Shown here in pieces: positions 42,548-51,595 of a stretch of DNA of 64,000 nucleotides. The DNA is from Clostridia bacterium (lineage in GTDB: Bacteria > Bacillota > Clostridia > Christensenellales > Borkfalkiaceae). Under the pieces are notes generated by a model. The model ran no database searches, was not told the origin of the DNA, and saw nothing but the letters and a program-made list of their open reading frames with translations. Each line of letters begins with the position of its first letter. Positions within the stretch are counted from its first letter, which is position 1. The position numbers and the translations under genes are program-made. The stretch covers positions 1-64,000 of the forward strand of contig JAGATP010000052.1 of NCBI GenBank assembly GCA_017621155.1. Reading direction: 5' to 3'.

Positions 42548-44050
42548 ATGAAAAACAAAAAGATTTTGGCAGGGCTTCTTGCACTGACCATGAGTACGGC
42601 GATTTTCAGCGGAACCGTACTGACGGCATGTGAAAAGCCTCAAGAAACGACGAATCCGCCGGTTGTTGAGACAACGAAGCCTTCCCCCACGAAACCGACA
42701 ACCCCTCCTACCACAAAACCGACGACCCCTCCCACGACGAAGCCGCCCGTAGTCGATGACAAAATCGATTGGACAAAGGCAGAAGTCGTTGATCCCGGTT
42801 ATGGAAACATCGGCACTTACAAGCAGGTGGAATATTCCTTGACCAGCGAAAAGAGCGGTTTGAAGATCGGCGGATTTTTGAACGTTCCCTCGAATTTCGA
42901 CCCCTCCAAAAAGTATCCCCTCGTCATCATGAGTCACGGCATTGCCGGATCTGTGACGACGTATGATCAGAACTACGTGGCTTATTTCCTGGAAAAGGAC
43001 GTCCTCTGCTTTACTTACTTCTTCTGCGGAGGCGGCGCTCCCGATACGAGAAACAAGAGCAGAATCAGAACGACCTCGGAAGGGGACTCCAAGAACATGT
43101 CCCTGCTTACCGAAAAGGATGATCTGCTGTCCGTGCTCAACGATATGAGCAAAAAGAGCTTCGTCGATACGAAAAAGATCGTATTGATGGGAGAAAGCAT
43201 GGGCGGTGCCGTCACGGGTATTACGGCTCCCGAAGTCAGCGAGCGGATTGCGGGAGAAATTCTCTGCTATCCCGCCGTCTCTATCAATGACGATATCATG
43301 AAGGTCTATATGCGCTTCAACCGCATTCCCGAAATGCTCAACAACAACGGCTTGGTGTTGAACAGGGAGGTGTTCTATCGGGACATCAGGGACATCGATT
43401 TGGTCGGACTGACGGCTTCCTTCCCCAAAAAGGCATGCCTCCTTCACGGCACTTCGGACGGAACGGTTTCCATCAGTTATTCCGAAAAACTCAGCAAGCT
43501 GTATAAGGATGTCAACTACAAGGTCATCGAGGGTGGAAAACACGGCTTTACCAATGCCGCTTTGAAAGAGGTTATCCCCCATATCATGACCTATCTCAAG
43601 GAAATCGGCGTTATTGCCGACGCAAAGATCGAGGTCGGAGACAAATCCGGTAAATTTGTCGGCAACCACAACGAAGGAGATCCCGAAGGCGGCGGAGGCG
43701 GCGGAGGAGTCAGCGGAACGGCGTTGAAGCCTTCCGAAGGCGCTACCGTTCTCTACACCGTAAAGGATAAGAGCGGAAAGCAGACGCTTACCCTCTATTC
43801 CGACGGTATTTTGAAAGCCGGCATGAAGACTGGCGAGTGGAGATACATCGACGGCGTTCTCACCATCGGTATTGTGGGAAATTCCATTTATTCTTCCGTC
43901 AGCAATGAAGACTTCACGACATTGACCATCGTTCCCGCTTGGTTCGGCAGCTTGTTCACGTTTGAAATCAACGAAGAAGAGTTCAAAGCGGCAATCGGAG
44001 ACAATCACGGATTGGTGGATCGTTTCGATTGGGTCGGAGAATACAGATAA
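42548..44050 (+). CDS. Alpha/beta-hydrolase lipoprotein
   Basis: The 500-residue protein has a lipoprotein signal ending TVLTAC, a Thr/Pro-rich spacer (TTKPTTPPTTKP) and an alpha/beta-hydrolase domain. The nucleophile is in LMGESMGGA, the acid in LLHGTSDGTVS and the His in GGKHGF. A Gly-rich linker (GEGDPEGGGGGGG-like, about 375-390) leads to a C-terminal beta-rich domain of about 110 residues. It is thus an extracellular lipid-anchored esterase or peptidase of unknown substrate. It has its own LytTR-type promoter and ends in a good terminator. It may be the module C equivalent of the surface enzymes in A, B and D. Confidence 0.88.
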   Translation: MKNKKILAGLLALTMSTAIFSGTVLTACEKPQETTNPPVVETTKPSPTKPTTPPTTKPTTPPTTKPPVVDDKIDWTKAEVVDPGYGNIGTYKQVEYSLTSEKSGLKIGGFLNVPSNFDPSKKYPLVIMSHGIAGSVTTYDQNYVAYFLEKDVLCFTYFFCGGGAPDTRNKSRIRTTSEGDSKNMSLLTEKDDLLSVLNDMSKKSFVDTKKIVLMGESMGGAVTGITAPEVSERIAGEILCYPAVSINDDIMKVYMRFNRIPEMLNNNGLVLNREVFYRDIRDIDLVGLTASFPKKACLLHGTSDGTVSISYSEKLSKLYKDVNYKVIEGGKHGFTNAALKEVIPHIMTYLKEIGVIADAKIEVGDKSGKFVGNHNEGDPEGGGGGGGVSGTALKPSEGATVLYTVKDKSGKQTLTLYSDGILKAGMKTGEWRYIDGVLTIGIVGNSIYSSVSNEDFTTLTIVPAWFGSLFTFEINEEEFKAAIGDNHGLVDRFDWVGEYR

Positions 44051-44085
44051 GCAAAGCAAGAGATTCCGCAAGGCGGGAAAAACAG

Positions 44086-44115
44086 AAGGGAGTTCGGAAT
44101 TTTCCGAACTCCCTT
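44086..44115 (+). terminator. Terminator after the hydrolase lipoprotein gene
   Basis: The near-perfect stem AAGGGAGTTCGGAA/TTCCGAACTCCCTT (44086-44099 and 44102-44115) lies 36 nt after the stop codon. The U-tract is poor. Confidence 0.65.
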
Positions 44116-44117
44116 TG

Positions 44118-44401
44118 CAAGCGGCACGCTTGTCCGTACTACTGGGTCAAGCGGCACGCTTGGGGAACAAACGCAAGGACAAAATTCGGGGCGAATCGGT
44201 TATCCGATTCGCCCCGACGCTTAGCCTGTTGACTACCGGAAAGGGGCGTCTCGCCCCTCAAGCGTCACGCTTAGGGGCGCCTCGCCCCAAGCGAAACGCT
44301 TCCCGCCTCAAGTTTGTCGGACGAACTGCTTCTATAAAAAAGCAGAATCTATATTCTGCTTTTTTACGGTGAGCTTTTCCGTACTACCGGGAAGGGGCGC
44401 C
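44118..44401. repeat. Composite palindromic repeat block R7
   Basis: CAAGCGGCACGCTTG twice, core CGGGGCGAATCGG/CCGATTCGCCCCG (about 44187-44217), arm GCTTAGCCTGTTGACTACCGG, then a distinct core AAAAAAGCAGAAT (44336-44348)/ATTCTGCTTTTTT (44353-44365), arm GGTGAGCTTTTCCGTACTACCGG and GGGGCGCCTTGCCC. The right end encodes the C-terminus of the next minus-strand gene. Confidence 0.8.
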
Positions 44402-45286
44402 TTGCCCTAAGATCAAATCTTCTCTCGTGTCCACGTCAAAGAGTTCGTCCTCGCTTTGCGCTTCAATCCCGATCGGCTTCTCGCCGTCTGCAAAGAGCGC
44501 GCTCCCGCCCTGTCCCTCGGCAAGGTGCTTGAGGGGGTCGAAGAGCCTCTTCGGGAAGAGCACGGGGGAAGAAAGCGTGCCCTTGAAAGAGAGTCGATAA
44601 CAGGCGTTCGGATTTTTCCGAAAGGCGGAGAGCATAGCCCTAACGCTCTCTTCTTTCACGAACGGCTGATCCGCCTGCAAAAACAAAATTCCGTCCATGT
44701 CCTCAAGAGCAGTAACGGCGAGGGCGATCGCTTCGCTCTTGTGTGGTTTGTCGTGCAATAAAACGGGAATGGTATCGAAAAAGAGCGCTTTGACCTCTTC
44801 GCTCCTTGTCAGAAGCATTCGCTTGTCGAAAGAGATCGAAGTTGCGAGTGCGACGGCGTAAGAAGCAAGGGGTTTCCCTCGCAAAGAGGCAGTCAGCTTG
44901 TTGCCAAAAAACCGTTTGGAACGCCCCGAAGCCATGACGGCGCACCCGATTTTGGGCCAATGGAAGACCTCTTCGTATGCGGTCAGGCAGGCGGCGTTGA
45001 CCTTTTCCCGCCAAAGCTCGTATTTCGACAAAAATTCCTTGGCGCGCTCGGTCAACACGCTCCCGCCCCCGCTTTTGCCGCCCACCTTCTTCTCGGTGAG
45101 GGGAAAGCCGAGCGCCTGTTCGGCGTTCTTGATGAGGGCAAACGCCTTGGAGTAAGCCATGCCCTCTTCCCCCGCAGCGGCGCGAAGGGACGAGAGCCGT
45201 TCAATCCCCTTTAAGAGGCGATAGGGCCCTTCCCCGAAAAACTTGAGGGAATCCTCATAGAGATAGCATTTGATAACGGGTTTCAT
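44384..45286 (-). CDS. ModE-like HTH fused to MocA-type nucleotidyltransferase
   Basis: The 300-residue protein joins an N-terminal ModE-like winged helix (about 15-110; SKAFALIKNAEQALGFPLTEKKVGGKSGGG) to a MobA/MocA-type nucleotidyltransferase (CAVMASGRSKRFFGNKL, about 122-138; LFLQADQPFV). MocA-like enzymes add a cytidyl group to molybdopterin for xanthine dehydrogenase-family enzymes. The HTH could tie expression to molybdate or cofactor status. The start at 45286 overlaps the ATPase stop by 4 nt. The tail GQGAPSR and its TAG stop come from repeat block R7. It belongs to the importer operon divergent from the hydroxylase genes. Confidence 0.88.
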   Translation of the reverse strand: MKPVIKCYLYEDSLKFFGEGPYRLLKGIERLSSLRAAAGEEGMAYSKAFALIKNAEQALGFPLTEKKVGGKSGGGSVLTERAKEFLSKYELWREKVNAACLTAYEEVFHWPKIGCAVMASGRSKRFFGNKLTASLRGKPLASYAVALATSISFDKRMLLTRSEEVKALFFDTIPVLLHDKPHKSEAIALAVTALEDMDGILFLQADQPFVKEESVRAMLSAFRKNPNACYRLSFKGTLSSPVLFPKRLFDPLKHLAEGQGGSALFADGEKPIGIEAQSEDELFDVDTREDLILGQGAPSR

Positions 45287-46053
45287 ACGTCCTCCGCAGC
45301 GACGGCGAAGAGGTCTTTCTCGCCGTGCAACATTCCGATTTTCATCTTGCCGTACACGGAAAGAATTCGTTCCATCTCCTCCAAAGGGGTGTCTTTGGGG
45401 GAAAAGTCGGCATAAATCATGCCGTCCTTCAAAAGGAGCAGGCGGTCGCAGTAGTTGAGGGCAAAGGTCAGATCGTGCAGGGAGAGAAGCGCCGCCCTGT
45501 TTTCCTCTTTGATTTTGCGTTTGAGCAGTCCCAACACCCGCTTTTTGTTCCTCGCGTCGAGGGAAGCGTCCGGCTCGTCGAGGACGAGCAGGGGGCACGG
45601 TCGAAGGAACGTTCTTGCAAGCAGGGCAAGTTGCCTCTCTCCTCCGCTCAAAGAGGCGCAGTCCTCCTCGGCATAGGCGATCCCCACCTCTTCGAGCATG
45701 GCTTTCGCCCGCTCTTTTTGTTCCTTCGTGGGAGAGGCAAAGAGGGGAAGCTCGTCGTAAAAGGCGAGAAGCACAAAGTCCAGAACGGACAGGGAGGGGA
45801 CGGAAGTCCCCTGCGGGATGTAGCCGATTGCCTTTGAAGCGTTCTTTCCAAGGGGATTTCCCTCGAAGAGAACGCTTCCTTTGTACGGGAGTGTTCCCAA
45901 AATGCACCGAAAGAGGGTGGTTTTGCCCGACCCGTTCAAGCCGAGCAGTCCCACGATTTCCCCCCGCTCGATCAAGAGGCTCACGCCCTTTAAAATGGGA
46001 CGATCGGGGCGGTAAGCGCAGGAAAGGTCGGTAATTTGTAGAAGCTTATTCAT
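45283..46053 (-). CDS. BtuD/FecE-type ABC importer ATPase
   Basis: The ATPase of about 256 residues has Walker A GLNGSGKTT, signature LSGGERQLALLAR and Walker B LLVLDEPDASLD. It belongs to the class that powers metal-chelate, cobalamin and molybdate (MolBCA) importers. The start at 46053 is preferred because the upstream Met codon lies inside the ribosome site GGGAGGAAACAAC. It overlaps the permease gene upstream and the MocA-like gene downstream. Confidence 0.93.
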   Translation of the reverse strand: MNKLLQITDLSCAYRPDRPILKGVSLLIERGEIVGLLGLNGSGKTTLFRCILGTLPYKGSVLFEGNPLGKNASKAIGYIPQGTSVPSLSVLDFVLLAFYDELPLFASPTKEQKERAKAMLEEVGIAYAEEDCASLSGGERQLALLARTFLRPCPLLVLDEPDASLDARNKKRVLGLLKRKIKEENRAALLSLHDLTFALNYCDRLLLLKDGMIYADFSPKDTPLEEMERILSVYGKMKIGMLHGEKDLFAVAAEDV

Positions 46054-46999
46054 GTTGTTTCCTCCCAAGAAGGACGAGAAGAGCGGGTGCGCCGAGAATG
46101 GAAGTGAACACGCTGACGGGAAGCTCTGCCGCCGTGAGCCTCGTCAAACAGTCGGCAAAGAGGAGCAAAATGCCTCCTGCCAATCCGCTCAGGAGAAAGA
46201 GCGTCCGATTATGCCTTCGAACGAGAAGCTTTGCGACGTGCGCGGCGAGCAGGGAGATGAAGCTCACGAGTCCCGTGACGGAAATGACGGACGCGACGAG
46301 CAGGGTCGCAAGGAGCAGAAGCCCCCATCTCGTCCCCTTCACTCTTGCGCCGAGGAGGGTCGCCTCGGTGTCGTCTAAGGTGAGCACGAGCACATGCCGA
46401 TAGAGGGCGAACAAGAGCGCGCTGACGAGCAAAACGACGGGCAAAAGGGAAGGAAGGGTCGTCAGGGTCACGTCATTGAGGCTTCCCATCAGCCAATACT
46501 CGATGGAGGCAAGCTCCCGTTCGGGGTCGGCTTCGAGCTTTAAGGCGGTGAGTGCGGTCTGCGCGAGGGCGTGCACGGCGATGCCCGCAAGGACGATGGT
46601 CGCTTTTCCTCTGTTCTTTTGCAGACTGCTCAAAAAGAGGGTCAGAAAGAGGACGAGCACCGCCCCCAAAAAGGCGGAGCAGGTGATAAGAAGGGCGGAC
46701 GAGCCGAGAAAGAGAATGGCAAACGCCGCACCCACGCTCGCCCCCGAAGAGACGCCGACCACGTCGGGAGAGGCGAGGTCGTTGTGGAAAATCGTCTGAA
46801 AGACGTACCCCGCAAGCCCGAGCGCGAATCCGCCGAAGAGGGCGACGAGCGTTCGGGGCAGGCGAAGCCGCAAAAAGACGCTCTGCTGAACGGGATCGCT
46901 GAAAATCCCCTCCAAGGTCAGGGGGTATTTGCCGACGAAGAGGGAAATCGTCACCGCCAACAGGCAAAGGGCGGCAATGAGAAACGAGCGCGCCTTCAT
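46046..46999 (-). CDS. BtuC/FecCD-type ABC importer permease
   Basis: The 317-residue permease has about nine to ten membrane segments. Family motifs include RLPRTLVALFGGFALGLAGYVFQTIFHNDLASPDVVG (start of that block about 45) and the cytoplasmic coupling region near LGARVKGTRWG. The start at 46999 overlaps the binding-protein stop (ATGA). A longer upstream frame is very Arg-rich and not credible. By context it probably imports molybdate or tungstate, as H. influenzae MolBCA does with the same fold. Confidence 0.92.
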   Translation of the reverse strand: MKARSFLIAALCLLAVTISLFVGKYPLTLEGIFSDPVQQSVFLRLRLPRTLVALFGGFALGLAGYVFQTIFHNDLASPDVVGVSSGASVGAAFAILFLGSSALLITCSAFLGAVLVLFLTLFLSSLQKNRGKATIVLAGIAVHALAQTALTALKLEADPERELASIEYWLMGSLNDVTLTTLPSLLPVVLLVSALLFALYRHVLVLTLDDTEATLLGARVKGTRWGLLLLATLLVASVISVTGLVSFISLLAAHVAKLLVRRHNRTLFLLSGLAGGILLLFADCLTRLTAAELPVSVFTSILGAPALLVLLGRKQHE

Positions 47000-47958
47000 A
47001 TGCCGTAAAAGAGGCGGTAAAATTCTTCCGCCGTCTGCTCGAACGCGCTCACGGGATACTCCGCATGGCAGACGGAAGCGAGCCAAAGCGAGCCTAAAAA
47101 CGCCGCGGGGACGGGAGAGTCCCAAGCTTCGTACAGCGAGGGCATTTTCCGCACGTTGCCCGTTTGGACGGCGGAGAGTGCGGCGAGGTTTTTGTCGCTC
47201 AACACTTCCTCGACGGAAAGGGGACACGCCGATGAGAGAATGAGATAGTCCGGTTGATAAGAAAGGAGGGTTTCGTAAGAGATGTTCGCCCAGGAAGAAT
47301 CCGAAATGGAAGAAGCGACGTTCACTGTGCGGGCGTTCTGAATGAGGGTGCTTTGGTACATCTTGCTTCCTGCCGTGCGTAAGAGATCAGAGCCCGCAAG
47401 GTAGACGGAAGGGGTGGATTCTAAAGTCTGCACCTTCGAGATGGCTTCGTCCACGTAATTTGTCAGCTCTTTCGCTTTTTCCTGCGTTCCCGTCGCCTCG
47501 GCGAGCAAAGAGAGCGCCTCCTGCATGAGGGGATCGCTTTCGGGATTGACGACGAGGACGGGCGCACCCGTCACGGCGGAGATTTCGTCGGCGCTCTGTT
47601 TCAGCGAATAGGGCAGAATGATGAGGTCGGGCTGAAGCAGAGCGGCTTTTTCCGTCTCGAACGCCTTTTTTGTGCCATAACCCCCGATGGAAAGGTCAAG
47701 CCCCACCGCGGGATAGAGCGCTCTCGTCTCCGCCTTGCTCTCGATGCCGACGAGATGATTCTTCTCCCCGAGGGCGAGGAGCATACTCGTCGAAATGTAG
47801 TACCCGCTGACGATGGCTTCGGGGTCTTTCTCGATTGTCACCGTTCGCCCCGCCTGATCGGTCAAAGTGAGCGTGCCCTTCGGCGCATCGCACCCGAAGA
47901 GGGGAAGGGTCAAGGTTAAGGCGAGAAGGAAGCTCGCCGTTCGCTTCAAGTGTTTCAT
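46996..47958 (-). CDS. Periplasmic-binding-type lipoprotein of the importer (molybdate/tungstate?)
   Basis: The 320-residue protein has a signal peptide with a lipobox ending LPLFGC, then a class III (FecB/BtuF-type) binding fold: ALGEKNHLVGIESKAETR, PDLIILPYSLKQSADEI and a C-terminal YEAWDSPVPAAFLGSLWLA segment. Such proteins bind metal chelates, cobalamin or oxyanions. Linkage to a MocA-like protein and a molybdenum hydroxylase makes molybdate or tungstate the leading guess; this is an inference. GGAGAATGCC precedes the ATG at 47958. Confidence 0.9.
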   Translation of the reverse strand: MKHLKRTASFLLALTLTLPLFGCDAPKGTLTLTDQAGRTVTIEKDPEAIVSGYYISTSMLLALGEKNHLVGIESKAETRALYPAVGLDLSIGGYGTKKAFETEKAALLQPDLIILPYSLKQSADEISAVTGAPVLVVNPESDPLMQEALSLLAEATGTQEKAKELTNYVDEAISKVQTLESTPSVYLAGSDLLRTAGSKMYQSTLIQNARTVNVASSISDSSWANISYETLLSYQPDYLILSSACPLSVEEVLSDKNLAALSAVQTGNVRKMPSLYEAWDSPVPAAFLGSLWLASVCHAEYPVSAFEQTAEEFYRLFYGI

Positions 47959-47993
47959 GGCATTCTCCGTTATTCTTTTTGTCGTATAACGAT

Positions 47994-48022
47994 ATTGTAG
48001 CACAAACGGGCGGGAAGTTCAA
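47994..48022 (-). promoter_or_regulatory. Sigma-A promoter of the importer operon
   Basis: The minus strand reads TTGAAC, 17 nt, TACAAT. It lies back to back with the hydroxylase promoter, so a single regulator could control both. Confidence 0.65.
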
Positions 48023-48040
48023 GCGAAACGGGAAGAACGA

Positions 48041-48069
48041 TTGCTTTTTTTGCCGAAATCGGGTATAAT
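48041..48069 (+). promoter_or_regulatory. Sigma-A promoter of the molybdenum hydroxylase operon
   Basis: TTGCTT (48041-48046), 17 nt, TATAAT (48064-48069). GAAGGGGG lies just before the ATG at 48100. Confidence 0.7.
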
Positions 48070-48099
48070 AGGGCTGAAATCAGAGAAGGGGGCAAGAAT

Positions 48100-48858
48100 A
48101 TGTTGCAAATCAAGCGCTACGTAAGGGCGACTTCCCTTGCGGAGGCTTACGAGCTCAATCGGAAAAAGTCGAACTGCATTCTCGGCGGAGGGGTGTGGCT
48201 GAGGCTCTCAAATCGCCGCATCGATACCGCGATCGACCTTTCCGATCTGGGGCTTGACCAAATCGAAGAGAGCGAAGGGGAATTTTCCATCGGCTGTATG
48301 GCGACGATTCGGCAGATCGAGCGGCACGAAGGCCTGAATGCCTACACAAGCGGCGCGGTGCGGGACGCGGTGCAGGACATCGTGGGCGTGCAGCTTCGGA
48401 ACATGGCGACGGTCGGGGGAAGTTTGTTCGGAAGATTCGGCTTTTCCGACCTTCTGACCGTCTTTTGCGCGCTCGATTCCTACGTTGAGTTGTATCAAGG
48501 CGGAATCATCTCCCTGCGAGAGTTTGCAAATAAACCTTACGATCGGGACATTTTGGTGCGCCTCATCGTCAAAAAGACGCCGCTTGCCTGCGCCTTTGCC
48601 TGCGTGCGGAACACCAGGACGGACTTTTCCGTCCTCAACTGCGCCGTCTCCGTACAGGGAAACAGGGCACTCGCCGTCGTGGGGGCAAGGCCGATGAAGG
48701 CGGCTTGTTATGAAGGGGAACTCGACGAAAGCTTCCCCGAGCGGGTGGCTTCTTCCCTTTCCTTTGGCTCGAATCTGCGGGGAAGCGAGGCTTACCGCAG
48801 AAAACTCTGCGCCGTCCTCGTGCGGCGCGCACTCGAAAAAGCGGGAGGGAAGAGATGA
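48100..48858 (+). CDS. Molybdenum hydroxylase FAD-binding subunit
   Basis: This is the medium subunit of a xanthine dehydrogenase-family enzyme, passing electrons from iron-sulfur centres to FAD. The 252-residue protein has LGGGVWLRL near the N-terminus (pyrophosphate loop region) and RNMATVGGSLFGRFGFSDLL, the second FAD-binding block. It is slightly shorter than typical subunits (about 280-290). It overlaps the next gene by 4 nt. Confidence 0.9.
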   Translation: MLQIKRYVRATSLAEAYELNRKKSNCILGGGVWLRLSNRRIDTAIDLSDLGLDQIEESEGEFSIGCMATIRQIERHEGLNAYTSGAVRDAVQDIVGVQLRNMATVGGSLFGRFGFSDLLTVFCALDSYVELYQGGIISLREFANKPYDRDILVRLIVKKTPLACAFACVRNTRTDFSVLNCAVSVQGNRALAVVGARPMKAACYEGELDESFPERVASSLSFGSNLRGSEAYRRKLCAVLVRRALEKAGGKR

Positions 48859-49325
48859 CAGTCACGATTTTTCTCAACGGCAACAAAATTACAGAGGACG
48901 TTTCTCCCGATGAAACCCTTCTCTCCTTCGTGCGGTCGCACGGCTGTAAGAGCGTCAAGTGCGGGTGCGAGACGACGAACTGCGGGCTCTGCACCGTCTT
49001 TTTGGAGGATACGCCCGTTCTTTCGTGCGCCCTCCTCGCAGTGCGCGCCGATCAAAAAAAAGTTACGACTTTGGAGGGACTTCCCAAGGAAGCGGAGGAG
49101 TTCGGCAGCTTCCTCGCCGATCAGGGCGCGGAGCAGTGCGGGTTTTGCAACCCCGGCTTGATTATGAATGCGATCGCCCTCTTCCGCGAAAATCCCCACC
49201 CCTCCGACGAGGAAATCAAACGCTATCTCGCTGGCAATCTCTGTCGCTGTTCGGGGTACGAAGGGCAGATGCGCGCCATCAAAGAATTTGTTCGCTGGAG
49301 GGATTCAAATGAACAGCGTCAGTAA
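48855..49325 (+). CDS. Molybdenum hydroxylase 2Fe-2S subunit
   Basis: The small subunit carries two [2Fe-2S] clusters. The 156-residue protein has the plant-ferredoxin-type cluster CGCETTNCGLC with a later Cys, and the second helical cluster CGFCNPG...CRCSGY. Length and motifs match XdhC/CoxS subunits. It is coupled to the FAD subunit and overlaps the large subunit start at 49309. Confidence 0.95.
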   Translation: MTVTIFLNGNKITEDVSPDETLLSFVRSHGCKSVKCGCETTNCGLCTVFLEDTPVLSCALLAVRADQKKVTTLEGLPKEAEEFGSFLADQGAEQCGFCNPGLIMNAIALFRENPHPSDEEIKRYLAGNLCRCSGYEGQMRAIKEFVRWRDSNEQRQ

Positions 49326-51588
49326 ACCCATTCGCAAAAAGGACGCCATGCAGCTCGTCACGGGCAAGCCCGTCTACACCGACGATCTTGCGCCCGAGAA
49401 CTGCCTCATCGTCAAGCTCCTGCGCTCTCCCCACGCCAACGCGATGATAGAGCATATCGACGTCTCCAAAGCCCTGCTCGTCCCCGGCGTCGAGGCGATC
49501 TATACCTACCTCGATATTCCTAAGGGGAGCAGGCGATTCACCTGCGCGGGGCAGACCTATCCCGAGCCGAGCCCGTACGATCGGCTTCTGCTCGACAAAC
49601 ACGTCCGTTTTGTGGGAGACCCCGTCGCCATTTTAGCGGGAACGGACGAAAAAGCCCTGCAAAGGGCGATGAAGCTCATCAAGGTCGAATACAAGGTCTT
49701 GCCCGCCGTGCTCGATTTTCGGACGGCGAAGGATAACCCCGTATTGGTACACCCCGAGGCGGATTGGGAATCCCTCTGCCCCGTGGGTGCGGACAATCGG
49801 CGCAATCTCTGCGCGCACGACGAATGCGGAAGCGGGGATATCGAGGGGGTGCTCGCCTCTTCGGATATCGTCATCGACAGGGTGTACCACACCAAGGCGT
49901 GCCAGCAGACCATGATGGAGCCGTTTGCCACCTTTTGCACCATCGACGCCTACGGAAGGCTCAACGTCGTCTCGTCCACGCAGATCGTCTTTCATTGCAG
50001 GCGCATCATCGCGAACGCCCTGGGCATTCCCAAGACGATGATTCGCGTTTCCAAGCCGAGAATCGGCGGGGGCTTCGGCGCAAAGCAGACCTCCGTGTCC
50101 GAAATTTATCCCGCCTTCGTCACGTGGAAGACGAAAAAGCCCTCGAAAATCGTCTTCACGCGGGAGGAGACGCAGACCGCCTCCTCTCCCCGCCATGAGA
50201 TGGAGCTTCACGTCCGCCTCGGCGCGACGAAGGAGGGAATCGTCCGCGCCATCGATCTTTACACGCTCTCCAACACGGGCGCATATGGGGAGCACGGCCC
50301 GACGACGGTGGGACTTTCGGGGCATAAATCCATTCCGCTGTACGGAAAGGCGGAGGCGTTCCGCTTCGTGACGGACGTCGTGTACACCAACGTCATGTCC
50401 GCGGGGGCGTATCGCGGCTACGGCGCGACGCAGGGGCTGTTCGCGGTGGAATCCGCCGTCAACGAATTGGCGGAAAAGCTCGGCATCGATCCCTTCGTCC
50501 TGCGGGAGAAGAATATCGTGAAGGAGGGGGACGTCATGCCCGCCTATTATGGCGAAACGCTGACGAGCTGTGCCCTCGATCGGTGCTTGCAAAAGGTTAA
50601 GGAGATGATCGGCTGGGAGCAAAAAGGGCAAGTCAGGTCGGTCGGAGAAAATCGGGTGCGCTGTCTCGGCATGGGCATGGCGATGCAGGGCTCGGGCATC
50701 AGCGGCGTGGACGTGGGCGGAGCGACCCTTCGCCTCGGCGAAGAGGGGATCTACCTTTTGAGCATAGCCGCCGCCGATATGGGTACGGGGTGCGACACCA
50801 CCCTTGCTCAGATTGCAGCGGAAGTGCTCGACTGCTCGCCCGACCGCATTTCCGTGTTCGGTGCGGATACGGACGCTTCTCCCTACGATTCTGGGTCTTA
50901 CGCATCGAGCACCGCCTTCGTGACGGGAAAGGCGACGGAAAAGTGCGCCTTGAAGCTCCGCGAAAAGATTGAGACGCTCGGCGCGTCCCTTTTGGGCGCA
51001 GAGAGAAAGGACGTCACCTTCGACGGGGAAAAGGTCTCCTATCAAGATAACTTTGTGACCCTTTCTGAGATTGCCGCCGCCTCGATGGCAGGGCGCGGCA
51101 CGCTCGAAGTGACGGAGTGCCACACTTCTCCCAATTCTCCCCCGCCCTTTATGGTGGGCGCGTGCGAGCTGGAAGTCGATCTCGAAACGGGAGAGGTGGA
51201 AGTCGTCGAGTTCGACGCCGCCGTCGACTGTGGCACCCCCCTCAACCCCAACCTCGTCCGCGTGCAGGCGGAGGGCGGCATTTTGCAGGGAATCGGCATG
51301 GCGCTTTACGAGAACATCGAATATTCGGAAGAGGGCGTCGCAAGGCACAACTCCCTCATGCAGTATAAAATTCCCACCCGCATGGACGTCGGGCGCATTC
51401 GCGTGGCAATCGAGAGCAGCTACGAGCCGCAAGGCCCGTTCGGCGCGAAGTCCGTCGGCGAAGTCGTCATCAACACCCCCCTTCCCGCGATTGCGGACGC
51501 CCTCTCCAAGGCGGTCGGCGTTCGCTTTACGGAGCTTCCCATCCTTCCCGAACAGATTGCCCTGAAAAAACGCTTTTTCCGAGAATAA
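49309..51588 (+). CDS. Molybdenum hydroxylase molybdopterin-binding large subunit
   Basis: The 759-residue catalytic subunit of a xanthine dehydrogenase/aldehyde oxidoreductase-type enzyme contains IGGGFGAKQ (Moco loop), GAYRGYGATQGLFAVE (second Moco loop), QGSGISGVDVGG and the C-terminal GAKSVGEVVINTPLPAIADAL with the catalytic Glu. The substrate (purine, aldehyde or N-heterocycle) cannot be assigned. The start at 49309 follows TGGAGGGATTCAA within the small-subunit gene. A terminator follows at 51596. Confidence 0.95.
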   Translation: MNSVSKPIRKKDAMQLVTGKPVYTDDLAPENCLIVKLLRSPHANAMIEHIDVSKALLVPGVEAIYTYLDIPKGSRRFTCAGQTYPEPSPYDRLLLDKHVRFVGDPVAILAGTDEKALQRAMKLIKVEYKVLPAVLDFRTAKDNPVLVHPEADWESLCPVGADNRRNLCAHDECGSGDIEGVLASSDIVIDRVYHTKACQQTMMEPFATFCTIDAYGRLNVVSSTQIVFHCRRIIANALGIPKTMIRVSKPRIGGGFGAKQTSVSEIYPAFVTWKTKKPSKIVFTREETQTASSPRHEMELHVRLGATKEGIVRAIDLYTLSNTGAYGEHGPTTVGLSGHKSIPLYGKAEAFRFVTDVVYTNVMSAGAYRGYGATQGLFAVESAVNELAEKLGIDPFVLREKNIVKEGDVMPAYYGETLTSCALDRCLQKVKEMIGWEQKGQVRSVGENRVRCLGMGMAMQGSGISGVDVGGATLRLGEEGIYLLSIAAADMGTGCDTTLAQIAAEVLDCSPDRISVFGADTDASPYDSGSYASSTAFVTGKATEKCALKLREKIETLGASLLGAERKDVTFDGEKVSYQDNFVTLSEIAAASMAGRGTLEVTECHTSPNSPPPFMVGACELEVDLETGEVEVVEFDAAVDCGTPLNPNLVRVQAEGGILQGIGMALYENIEYSEEGVARHNSLMQYKIPTRMDVGRIRVAIESSYEPQGPFGAKSVGEVVINTPLPAIADALSKAVGVRFTELPILPEQIALKKRFFRE

Positions 51589-51595
51589 GAAAGAG

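Noticed and set aside
42500..44071. Long antisense frame over the hydrolase lipoprotein gene
   Set aside because: The sense frame has a signal peptide, lipobox and catalytic motifs; the antisense frame has none.
44384..45907. Long version of the MocA-like gene starting at 45907
   Set aside because: The extra 200 codons run antisense-like through the ATPase gene and are Arg-rich; the start at 45286 overlaps the ATPase stop in the usual way.
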